Positions 43,941 to 51,607 of a stretch of DNA of 51,607 bases are shown piece after piece (the first letter of the stretch is position 1; each line of letters starts with the position of its first letter). This DNA comes from Nitrospira sp. SB0677_bin_15. Its GTDB lineage: Bacteria; Nitrospirota; Nitrospiria; Nitrospirales; UBA8639. The position numbers and the translations under genes were made by a program. Below the pieces are notes generated by a model. That model was given only the letters and a program-made list of their open reading frames with translations. It made no database searches and was not told where the DNA came from. The stretch is taken from assembly GCA_009842645.1 (NCBI GenBank), contig VYFB01000085.1, forward strand, positions 1-51,607, written 5' to 3'.

Positions 43941-45710
43941 TTACGCCTCCTTCTTTCCACTCGGGCGACTGGCCTTCACCACTTCGCCGCCAAACAGTTC
44001 CATCGCGTGTTTCACCATGGGATTCGCTCGTACCTGCGACAACAAGGCCTCGTCATCCTCTTCCCGCCGTTTATTTCGCACCTGCCTGATCGTGAGCCCG
44101 TCGTCCGGCTCTCCGGTCAATTCGACCACCCGAAGGCGAATGCTCACCCCTGCAACGGTTTGGCAGACCTTTGCAATCAATGCGCGGGTCTCTTCTTTCT
44201 GGATTCTCGAACAGGCCACCGCTGCGGTTTTGGGAAACCCCACGATGACCTGATTGCCTTCGATTTTCACCAACGTTCCCATTTCCAAATGGGTTCCAAT
44301 GTTGGGGGCATCCTGAATCACGGAATCGACGACCCGCTGCCAATCTTCTTCCCGGATAGCCGGGGAACTCCCTGGAGACGCCGGTCTCGGTTGAGGCGTA
44401 GATTTCACCTCGACCGCAGGCCGTGCGGCGCGCGGCGCGCGCGCGGCGTGGGAAGCAGGGGGCCTTTGCGCCGGAGGAGAGGGGCGTTCGGCCTGACCGG
44501 GTGCCGGCCGGGGTTTTTCTGCTGGCGCGCTTGCAGTTTGAGGTTGTGCTCCTCGTCCCGTTTCGGCTTGCCGTAACACCTGTGCGCCGGTCTGCAGCAA
44601 CCGCGCCGCGCGAACGGCGGCGACTTCAAAGACAAACCGGGGATGCGCCGTTGACCGGAGGCGATCTTCGGCTTGGGCAAAAAGGTGAAAGATTTCCTGT
44701 ACCTGCTCCACCGAGAACGACTTGGCTTCAGTCAACAAGTGCTTCACGTCTTCGTCCGGCAAATCCATCAAGCCCTGCGCTTGCTCGAATCCCGGCACCA
44801 CGGCTGCGATCATCAGGTGACGCATACGCTCCACCACCGCGCCGCAATAGGCCCGCAGGTCGTACCCGTGATCGACCACCTCGCCGACCAGGGCCACGGC
44901 CCCGGCCGGATCTTGAACCACGACTGTCTGCACGAGGCGGCCCACCAGTTCATCCGGAACGGCCCCGAGCATCTCATCCACGTCGTGCTCGGCAATCGAC
45001 TGGCTGCCGAACGCCACGGCCTGATCCAACAGACTGAGCGCGTCGCGCATACTGCCTTCACTCGCCCTGGCCATCGCCCCCAGACTTCGTTCATTGATCG
45101 TGACGCCGACGTGTGTCACGACTTCCTGGAGACGCGCAATGATCTCCCGCCGGGGAATCCGGCGAAAGTTGAAATGTTGGCAGCGAGACGTGATCGTGGG
45201 CGGGATTTTGTGGACTTCAGTCGTCGCAAAGATAAACACCGCGTGCGACGGGGGCTCTTCCAGTGTCTTCAACAGCGCGTTGAACGCCGAATTGGAGAGC
45301 ATGTGGACTTCGTCGATGATGTAAATCCGATAGGTGCCCCGGAACGGCGAAAATTTGACGTTTTCGCGAAGCTCCCGGACGTCGTCCACGCCGGTATTCG
45401 AGGCGCCGTCGATCTCGATGACGTCAACCGAATTCCCGCGCGTAATTTCCAAACAACCCTCGCACTGCCCGCAGGGTTCCGGAGTGGGCCCTTTTTCGCA
45501 GTTCAGCGCCTTGGCCAGAATTCGGGCGGCCGTGGTTTTGCCCACGCCGCGCATGCCGGAAAAGAGATACGCATGGGCAACCTGTTGCCGGAGAATGGCG
45601 TTCCGCAACGTCTGCACGACGTGCGGCTGTCCGATCAACTCTTCAAACGTGCCCGGACGAAACTTTCTGGCGGAAACCTGATATTCCATCACTCGTTCCT
45701 TCGACTCCAC
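43941..45710 (-). CDS. dnaX: DNA polymerase III subunit gamma/tau
   Basis: RPGTFEELIGQPHVVQTLRNAI...AYLFSGMRGVGKTTAARILAKALNCE...YIIDEVHMLSNSAFNALLKTLEEPPSHAVFIFATTE. Confidence 0.95.
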   Translation of the reverse strand: MESKERVMEYQVSARKFRPGTFEELIGQPHVVQTLRNAILRQQVAHAYLFSGMRGVGKTTAARILAKALNCEKGPTPEPCGQCEGCLEITRGNSVDVIEIDGASNTGVDDVRELRENVKFSPFRGTYRIYIIDEVHMLSNSAFNALLKTLEEPPSHAVFIFATTEVHKIPPTITSRCQHFNFRRIPRREIIARLQEVVTHVGVTINERSLGAMARASEGSMRDALSLLDQAVAFGSQSIAEHDVDEMLGAVPDELVGRLVQTVVVQDPAGAVALVGEVVDHGYDLRAYCGAVVERMRHLMIAAVVPGFEQAQGLMDLPDEDVKHLLTEAKSFSVEQVQEIFHLFAQAEDRLRSTAHPRFVFEVAAVRAARLLQTGAQVLRQAETGRGAQPQTASAPAEKPRPAPGQAERPSPPAQRPPASHAARAPRAARPAVEVKSTPQPRPASPGSSPAIREEDWQRVVDSVIQDAPNIGTHLEMGTLVKIEGNQVIVGFPKTAAVACSRIQKEETRALIAKVCQTVAGVSIRLRVVELTGEPDDGLTIRQVRNKRREEDDEALLSQVRANPMVKHAMELFGGEVVKASRPSGKKEA

Positions 45711-45792
45711 CTAGAGTTGCCAGGGCGGACACCCGTTCGCTTCGCTCAGGGCAGGCTCCGGTCCGCCCCTATTCATGAAGATCGTCAAAACC

Positions 45793-45893
45793 GGGGCCGG
45801 GTGATCCTGTAGCACACAGACTCGCTTGCTTACCGTTGCTTCCTTCCGGACCTGGCGGGGTTCACAAGATTCTGCTGCACAGGGCCCAGCCCC
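45793..45893 (-). ncRNA. ffs: Signal recognition particle RNA, small (4.5S) type
   Basis: Reverse complement GGGGCTGGGCCCTGTGCAGCAGAATCTTGTGAACCCCGCCAGGTCCGGAAGGAAGCAACGGTAAGCAAGCGAGTCTGTGTGCTACAGGATCACCCGGCCCC. Confidence 0.93.
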
Positions 45894-46216
45894 TTTTCGT
45901 TGTCAGTGCGGTCAAACGAATACTGAATCTTTGCTACTCCAGACCCACAGCCGTCCACCATAGTAGCAGCATTCCTATCGAAAGGGCTACATGAAAACCG
46001 TCTTTCGATCGCAAACTGTTGTCCTGCCCGCCATCGAAACCATGACAGCAGAATAGAGATTCCTGGACGGCTTCATAACCGTATTGTGGACGTTCGAGAA
46101 AACAATTGGACCATTCATGAAAATCTCATTGCCGTTTTCGTGTATTCGGCTAGGTTGCATCTGCCAATAAGCAGGATCGTCGAGTTGGGAAAATGTTTGA
46201 ATAGAAAGGGGCAAAT

Positions 46217-47188
46217 ATGAAAGTCGAAGAGCAAGCTCAAGTCCCGGTCACGGTGTTGACGGGATTTCTTGGTGCGGGCAAAACCACCTTGTTGAATCGT
46301 ATCCTGACCACCGAGCACGGGAAACGGGTGGCGGTGATTGTGAATGAATTCGGTGAAGTCGGCATTGACAATCAACTGGTGGTAGGGGCGGACGAAGAAA
46401 TCTTTGAAATGAACAATGGGTGCATCTGTTGCACCGTTCGCGGAGACTTGATCCGGATCATTTCCAATTTGCTCAAGCGGAAAGAGCAGTTCGACTATAT
46501 GGTTATCGAGACCACGGGGCTGGCCGATCCGGCACCCGTCGCACAGACCTTTTTCGTCGATGACGACATGAAGCGCCGGTTGATGCTGGATGCCATTGTG
46601 ACGGTAGTGGATGCCAAGCATATCTGGGAACACCTGGATACCAGTCCGGAGGCCAAGGAGCAAATTGCCTTTGCGGATGTCATTCTTCTGAACAAGATCG
46701 ATCTGGTGGACGAAGGGGAAGTGGAGCGGCTGGAGAGCCGTGTTCGGGCCATCAATGTCATGGCCAAAATCTACCGGACCCGTGATGCCCGGTTGGAAAT
46801 CGAACGGTTGTTAAATGTAGGGGCGTTTGACCTGAGCCGGAAACTGGAAATCGATCCGAATTTTTTAGGCGAGGAAGCGCATGAGCATGATCCGTCGGTC
46901 TACTCCGTGTCGCTTGCGGAGGCCGGACAGGTGGACGAGGCCAAAGTCAATGATTGGCTGCGGGAGGTCCTGTCGGGGATGGGCACCGATATTTTTCGCA
47001 TGAAAGGGATTTTGAACGTGAAAGGGCAAGATGAGCGCTTCGTGTTTCAGGGAGTGCACATGCTGTTCGACGGTCGCCCTGATAGGCCATGGCGGGACAC
47101 GGAGCCGAGGGGGAACCAATTGGTGTTCATCGGCCGCAACCTCGATCGCGACCGGCTGGCCGAAGGATTTCGATTGTGCCTCGTTTAG
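46217..47188 (+). CDS. CobW/G3E-family GTPase (COG0523-type metallochaperone)
   Basis: [62 protein letters not shown]. Confidence 0.93.
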   Translation: MKVEEQAQVPVTVLTGFLGAGKTTLLNRILTTEHGKRVAVIVNEFGEVGIDNQLVVGADEEIFEMNNGCICCTVRGDLIRIISNLLKRKEQFDYMVIETTGLADPAPVAQTFFVDDDMKRRLMLDAIVTVVDAKHIWEHLDTSPEAKEQIAFADVILLNKIDLVDEGEVERLESRVRAINVMAKIYRTRDARLEIERLLNVGAFDLSRKLEIDPNFLGEEAHEHDPSVYSVSLAEAGQVDEAKVNDWLREVLSGMGTDIFRMKGILNVKGQDERFVFQGVHMLFDGRPDRPWRDTEPRGNQLVFIGRNLDRDRLAEGFRLCLV

Positions 47189-48243
47189 TGCGGCCTCGGG
47201 CAGGAGTTCGATTACGGCCGATCGGGACGTTTGTATTGGATGAATACATCCATGCCGTCATGTTTTCGCCGGACGGCAGCCAATTGGCGGCTGCGGATGC
47301 GAGCGGTCAGGTTGCGGTGTGGGACGTGGAATCCCAGCGATGTGTCTTCCGTAACCCGAGCCATCAAGGCGCGGTACTGGCGGAGGAATGGCATCCCGGA
47401 GGGGAAATTCTCGCAACCGCCGGTGAAGACGGAGTGGGGCGCGTGTGGGACGTCAATTCCGGAGAAGAGCGCGCCGTGATTCCGGTTGGAGATGGAAAGG
47501 GCTGGGTGGACCATCTGACATGGGAGCCCGGCGGCGAACGGTTGGCGATGACCGCGGGAAAAACCCTGCAAGTCCTGAAGTGGTCGGAGTCGGGCGGGTG
47601 CTCTGTGGAATGGGAGACCTCTGATCATAAGAGTTCTGTGTCCGATCTTTGCTGGCGAAAGGGGTATCCGGGACAAATTTTTTCCTCCTGTTTCGGAGGA
47701 GTCACATTATGGCAGGTCGGGATGGATTCCCCCGTGAATACGTTTCCCTATGAGGGGGCACTCCTGTCGTTATCAATCAGTTCGGACGAGCAGTATCTGG
47801 CCGCGGGGAATCTGGACGGATCGGTCCATTTATGGAGTCTCTTGACCGAACAGAGCTGGCATATGGCCGGTTATCCCTGCAAGGTCGGGCACGTGGTCTT
47901 CGATCCCTATGGAGAATCTTTATGGACAGCAGCCGGTCCTGATTTGGTGACGTGGTCGGCCCAAAAATTCGAAGGATCCAGTGGTCGGCTTTTGAGCAGC
48001 CACTTGGGGTGGATTCAAGCCATTGCCTGTCACCCTCGCCAGCAGGTGGTGGCGACAGTGGGAGAAGACGGGTTGCTTTGTTTGTGGAAGCCCGGGAAGG
48101 CGAAACCGATGGTGAGTCAGGAACTGCGTGTGTCGGGAGGATTGTCTTGTGTGGCTTGGAGTCCGACTGATGCCTGTCTGGCGGTGGGCGCCGATGACGG
48201 AACGGTGGCGCTCTTTGCCGTGGAAGGCGTGGGGGAGCCATGA
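47176..48243 (+). CDS. WD40-repeat protein
   Basis: Repeats such as [52 protein letters not shown]; probable GTG start at 47176. Confidence 0.85.
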   Translation: MPRLVRPRAGVRLRPIGTFVLDEYIHAVMFSPDGSQLAAADASGQVAVWDVESQRCVFRNPSHQGAVLAEEWHPGGEILATAGEDGVGRVWDVNSGEERAVIPVGDGKGWVDHLTWEPGGERLAMTAGKTLQVLKWSESGGCSVEWETSDHKSSVSDLCWRKGYPGQIFSSCFGGVTLWQVGMDSPVNTFPYEGALLSLSISSDEQYLAAGNLDGSVHLWSLLTEQSWHMAGYPCKVGHVVFDPYGESLWTAAGPDLVTWSAQKFEGSSGRLLSSHLGWIQAIACHPRQQVVATVGEDGLLCLWKPGKAKPMVSQELRVSGGLSCVAWSPTDACLAVGADDGTVALFAVEGVGEP

Positions 48244-48527
48244 TGAATTTATTTGGAGGGCGCCCCCGCGTCGATCCGAACCAGGCGGATCGCATCAAAT
48301 CCTGGGCTCGCTCAGCTTGGTCTTTGCCGGAAGAGACCACGGTTATGGTGACCGAATTGGAGTGCCGGGAGCCCGGTTGTCCGCCCATTGAAACGGTCAT
48401 TGCGCTTTTGGAAGGGCCGGGAAAGACGACCCAGTTCAAGATTCATAAAACGGCGGATAACGTGACGCAACTGGACGTGGAAGCCCTGACGCAGGATGGG
48501 GAACATCAGCATGATATCGAACCATGA
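48240..48527 (+). CDS. Conserved hypothetical protein in CobW/MoaB cluster
   Basis: 95-aa ORF in operon arrangement (4-nt overlap with the WD40 gene): ETTVMVTELECREPGCPPIETVIALLEGPGKTTQFKIHKTADNVTQLDVEAL. Confidence 0.7.
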   Translation: MMNLFGGRPRVDPNQADRIKSWARSAWSLPEETTVMVTELECREPGCPPIETVIALLEGPGKTTQFKIHKTADNVTQLDVEALTQDGEHQHDIEP

Positions 48528-48536
48528 GGTGATGGA

Positions 48537-49115
48537 ATGAATCAGGCAGACAGTGTAACCGGGGAAACATCGGACCTGAAAAGAGCCGGCCTCAGCGTGG
48601 CGGTGGCGGTCTTGACGGTTTCAGATTCCAGAACGATCGAAACGGATACGAGTGGGACCACCATCGTTGATCGATTGACGCAGGCCGGGCATCGCGTGGC
48701 CGACCGCAAGCTGTGTCCGGATGAATATGAGACCATTCGGGAAACGATTGCCGCCTGGGTGGCTGACCCGGCGGTGGACTTCGTGATCGTGACGGGCGGA
48801 ACCGGCGTGACCCAACGGGACGTGACGCCGGAGGCCGTCCGTTCGCTGTTTTCCAAGCCGATTCCGGGCTTCGGTGAATTATTTCGCTGGCTGAGTTACC
48901 GTGAAATCCAGACTTCTACCATTCAATCCCGGGCGGATGCCGGAGTATGCGGCGACACCATTGTGTTTCTGCTGCCGGGGTCGACCGGAGCCTGCCGCTT
49001 GGGCATGGAACAGATTATCCTTCCCCAGATCGACATAGATCATCGCCCTTGCAACCTCACCGAATTATTGCCACGTGTCAAACATGAACAGCCACCGGTT
49101 CATGGACGTGGCTAA
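48537..49115 (+). CDS. moaB: Molybdenum cofactor biosynthesis protein MoaB
   Basis: [25 protein letters not shown]...[43 protein letters not shown]. Confidence 0.9.
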   Translation: MNQADSVTGETSDLKRAGLSVAVAVLTVSDSRTIETDTSGTTIVDRLTQAGHRVADRKLCPDEYETIRETIAAWVADPAVDFVIVTGGTGVTQRDVTPEAVRSLFSKPIPGFGELFRWLSYREIQTSTIQSRADAGVCGDTIVFLLPGSTGACRLGMEQIILPQIDIDHRPCNLTELLPRVKHEQPPVHGRG

Positions 49116-49178
49116 CACCGAGGGGAGTTCAATGTATCACGGTCAGGTCCGTGGCCCTGACCGGATCGGGCCAAGCGC

Positions 49179-49973
49179 GTGAGTCTGCCTCAAGAATCCA
49201 CATGGATGTTTGTCATCCTGATGGGGTTATTGGGTAGCCTGGGCGCCTTATTACCTGCCGGTCTGGTTCTATTTATTCCGGACAGGTGGCGGCAGTGGAT
49301 GATGCCGAACCTGCTGGGGTTTGCAACCGGCACGATGCTGGCGACGGCGACCATCGGGCTGCTTCCCGAGGCACTCGAAGACATTTCGATTAATGAGGCG
49401 GGCATCGCGTTATTGGCCGGGCTGGTCCTGTTCTTTGTTCTGGAATGGATGGTGATCTGGCGTCATGCGCACGGGGAGACTGCTCAGTTCCAGCCCCACG
49501 GGCATGCAAAGGGCTCAATGGTTCGCCGAGAAGCCGGAACATTGATCCTGGTCGGCGATGCTGTTCATAACTTTGCCGACGGTATTGCTATCGGCGTGGC
49601 TTGTGTCGTATCCCCTGCCCTGGGCCTGGTCACGACGTTGGCGGTTCTGGTTCATGAAATTCCGCAGGAGTTGAGCGACTTCACCATTCTGCTATCGAGC
49701 GGATTTTCCCAGTGGCAGGCGTTTTGGGCCAATACCCTGTCCGGTATGGCGACTCTCGCAGGGGTGACGTTGGCGTTTGGGGGCTTGGCCTATGCGGAGC
49801 CGATCGTGCCCTATGCCCTGACGTTGGCCGCCGCCAGTTTTTTGTATATTGGTCTTGCCGATCTGGTTCCCGACTTACATGGCCGACACGGGGCGGCCAG
49901 TGGGGCTTGGCCGTTTGCCATGATGCTGACCGGTATGCTAACCATCGGAATGCTGACTATGCTCCCGCACTAG
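49179..49973 (+). CDS. ZIP-family metal transporter
   Basis: DAVHNFADGIAIGVACVVSPALGLVTTLAVLVHEIPQELSDFTILLSSG. Confidence 0.92.
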   Translation: MSLPQESTWMFVILMGLLGSLGALLPAGLVLFIPDRWRQWMMPNLLGFATGTMLATATIGLLPEALEDISINEAGIALLAGLVLFFVLEWMVIWRHAHGETAQFQPHGHAKGSMVRREAGTLILVGDAVHNFADGIAIGVACVVSPALGLVTTLAVLVHEIPQELSDFTILLSSGFSQWQAFWANTLSGMATLAGVTLAFGGLAYAEPIVPYALTLAAASFLYIGLADLVPDLHGRHGAASGAWPFAMMLTGMLTIGMLTMLPH

Positions 49974-50085
49974 GGAGACCCTTGAACCGTCCTGCCGACC
50001 CATTCGTCATCTCAGGCAGTTGGGTTATCGGCCCTGGACGGCGGAAGTATCCAACGGGAATCGCAGAAGCAAGAGGTGAAATCCG

Positions 50086-50325
50086 ATGACCGAACAACTC
50101 CAGGAAGGTAACCCTCCGGCACGCCAAGCAGGAGTGGTTTCATCCTTTGCCGACTTCTTGCCCCAGGAATATCAATCCGGATTTTCCCCTGATTGGTTGA
50201 TGGGGCTCTCCCCCTTTGAGGATCGAACCTGCGCATTCTGTTATTCGGTCAAAGATGGGAAATGGGTGGCTTTCGGACAGAAGAAAGCCGACGAACGGTT
50301 CCTGATTTGTCAAAGAACGGGCTGA
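50086..50325 (+). CDS. Hypothetical protein
   Basis: 79-aa ORF in the metal-related cluster. Confidence 0.4.
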   Translation: MTEQLQEGNPPARQAGVVSSFADFLPQEYQSGFSPDWLMGLSPFEDRTCAFCYSVKDGKWVAFGQKKADERFLICQRTG

Positions 50326-50378
50326 GCCGTGAGTGGTTTGATGTGTCTTGCTCAATCGGCTCAAGCAAAGGGAAGCGC

Positions 50379-50678
50379 ATGCCCATCTATGAATATCAAG
50401 CCGAATATTGTTTGAAATCGCTGTTTTGTCCCAAGCGGTTTGCCTTTTGGCAGAACATGCGTGATGCCCCGGTGACGGCCTGTCGCGAATGCGGGGCACC
50501 GTTGGAGAAGACCCCGTCGGTGTTTTCGGCAGGGGCCGACGTTATGGCCCAAAGCCGGGCGGCATCGGATCCCCCACCGGGCTCGGCCGCTCCTGCTCCC
50601 ACGCTCAAAAATATTTACGGCGGCGGGTTGGGCATACAGGGCTGTGGACATGATTGCCGTTCGCATGGCAAGACCTGA
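50379..50678 (+). CDS. FmdB-like zinc-ribbon protein
   Basis: MPIYEYQAEY...TACRECGAPLEKTPSVFSAG. Confidence 0.65.
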   Translation: MPIYEYQAEYCLKSLFCPKRFAFWQNMRDAPVTACRECGAPLEKTPSVFSAGADVMAQSRAASDPPPGSAAPAPTLKNIYGGGLGIQGCGHDCRSHGKT

Positions 50679-50799
50679 CCTCGTTTCCAAGCCCTGATTG
50701 ACCCATTCGTACCATCCTGGCTACTTTCCGGTCCAAGCAAAAAAGCCTTTTAAATTTCCTGTTCCCAGACCCAGGCCTACGGTCGCGGGTAAAAAAACC

Positions 50800-50832
50800 C
50801 TTGACTCCGTACTCAGGTACGGAGTGTATACT
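50800..50832 (+). promoter_or_regulatory. MerR-family (ZntR/MerR-type) metal-responsive promoter/operator
   Basis: TTGACT -35 (50801-50806), 20-bp spacer containing CTCCGTAC-TCAG-GTACGGAG dyad (50805-50824), TATACT -10 (50827-50832). Confidence 0.85.
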
Positions 50833-50838
50833 CCAGAT

Positions 50839-51273
50839 ATGAAAAAGACCGATAAAGAACTGATGACGATCGGAACCTTAGCCAAGGCAGCCGGGGTTGG
50901 GGTAGAGACAGTCCGTTTTTATCACAGGAGGGGTCTTCTGGAAAAGCCAACTCGAACGTCAGGTTTTCGAAAGTACTCGGAATCTGACGTACAGACAATC
51001 AAGTTTGTCAAGAGAGTTCAGGGGCTTGGATTTTCCCTCAAAGACGCCCAGGATCTCCTGGACCTTGCTCTTTGTTCCCGAGAAACACGACCCTTTATTG
51101 CAAAGACTTGTCACGAGAAGATCGATCAAATTGAACGGAAGATAGCCGATTTAAATAAGATGGCGGAAATGCTCCACGAGTTTTCCCTGATCTGCGGAAG
51201 TGAAGCGTCGGATGATTCTGAATGCAGGCTCCTGGATTGCTTTGAAAACAATTGGGAGTGCTGCGAAAAATGA
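50839..51273 (+). CDS. MerR-family heavy-metal regulator
   Basis: MTIGTLAKAAGVGVETVRFYHRRGLLEKPTRTSGFRKYSESDVQTIKFVKRVQGLGFSLKDAQDLL; C-terminal Cys residues. Confidence 0.9.
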   Translation: MKKTDKELMTIGTLAKAAGVGVETVRFYHRRGLLEKPTRTSGFRKYSESDVQTIKFVKRVQGLGFSLKDAQDLLDLALCSRETRPFIAKTCHEKIDQIERKIADLNKMAEMLHEFSLICGSEASDDSECRLLDCFENNWECCEK

Positions 51274-51286
51274 GGAGGAGAAAGCC

Positions 51287-51442
51287 ATGAAGGATTCCTG
51301 TGGATGCTGCAAAAATGGCAACTGTGCCTGCAAGACAACGACGTGTGACTGCTGTTGTGGAACTCAAGTTTGTCGCTGTGATGCGTCATGTGCATGTGGT
51401 GATTGCTGTAGTGGATGCTGCAAGTCCTCGAGCCGCGTCTAA
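51287..51442 (+). CDS. Cysteine-rich metallothionein-like protein (17 Cys in 51 aa)
   Basis: MKDSCGCCKNGNCACKTTTCDCCCGTQVCRCDASCACGDCCSGCCKSSSRV; GAGGAGG Shine-Dalgarno about 8 nt upstream. Confidence 0.8.
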   Translation: MKDSCGCCKNGNCACKTTTCDCCCGTQVCRCDASCACGDCCSGCCKSSSRV

Positions 51443-51533
51443 CGGCAACTGAGTTTCAATCCGCGCGCAGGTTACGCGATAAATGCCGGAGTGCCTCCTG
51501 CGAAGATGTGCTGACCGGCCCATCTTTTGCTAT

Positions 51534-51607
51534 AGGAACCTCTGATTTAGTACACTATCGGGCGCATGGCTGCGTTGTGTCCTCGCTCAACCCTCACCTA
51601 TCTCGAT
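51534..51607. mobile_element. MITE-like element family A, copy 3 (cut by window end)
   Basis: AGGAACCTCTGATTTAGTACACTATCGGGCGCATGGCTGCGTTGTGTCCTCGCTCAACCCTCACCTATCTCGAT. Confidence 0.85.

Noticed and set aside
43941-45710. Programmed -1 frameshift in dnaX to make gamma
   Set aside because: I saw no A-rich slippery heptamer in the expected middle region; only the full-length product is supported.
44673-45812. 379-aa plus-strand ORF overlapping dnaX and the SRP RNA
   Set aside because: Antisense to dnaX and runs into the 4.5S RNA region; no domain recognised.

Overview
This is a 51.6 kb bacterial chromosomal window in which housekeeping operons alternate with accessory islands. Annotation is based only on reading the sequence and translations; no database search was run. 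Housekeeping and core content: lipB, rlmN, larE, F0 ATP synthase genes (atpI/Z-atpB-atpE-atpF), a chorismate-utilising enzyme plus pabC-like lyase, ssrA (tmRNA, tag ANEELALAA), an NCS2 permease, a pterin dehydratase plus RiPP-type B12/radical-SAM enzyme, DUF502, an RND efflux operon (adaptor-permease-TolC), prfC, dnaX-ybaB-recR, the small SRP RNA, a CobW-WD40-MoaB-ZIP cluster, and a MerR regulator with a Cys-rich metallothionein-like protein. Accessory content: a metallophosphoesterase + small ORF + HSP90-like GHKL ATPase cassette beside a restriction-modification locus (about 5.0-10.3 kb); many toxin-antitoxin-like modules (HigBA, PIN-like/DUF433, two VapBC, zeta-like, Fic, orphan HicB and YefM); and a second GHKL ATPase behind a 5'-truncated radical SAM gene. 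Several families of short palindromic or TIR-bearing repeats pervade the window and in places enter coding sequences. Signals most worth follow-up: (i) a ten-copy GCTATG array spaced by about 10.5 bp (19901-20001); (ii) in-frame insertion of intergenic-type repeats inside pabC; (iii) the MPE/GHKL cassette with a 9-G homopolymer at its gene junction; (iv) the MerR/metallothionein-like pair with a ZntR/MerR-like operator; (v) MITE-like elements with recognisable TIRs and target-site duplications.
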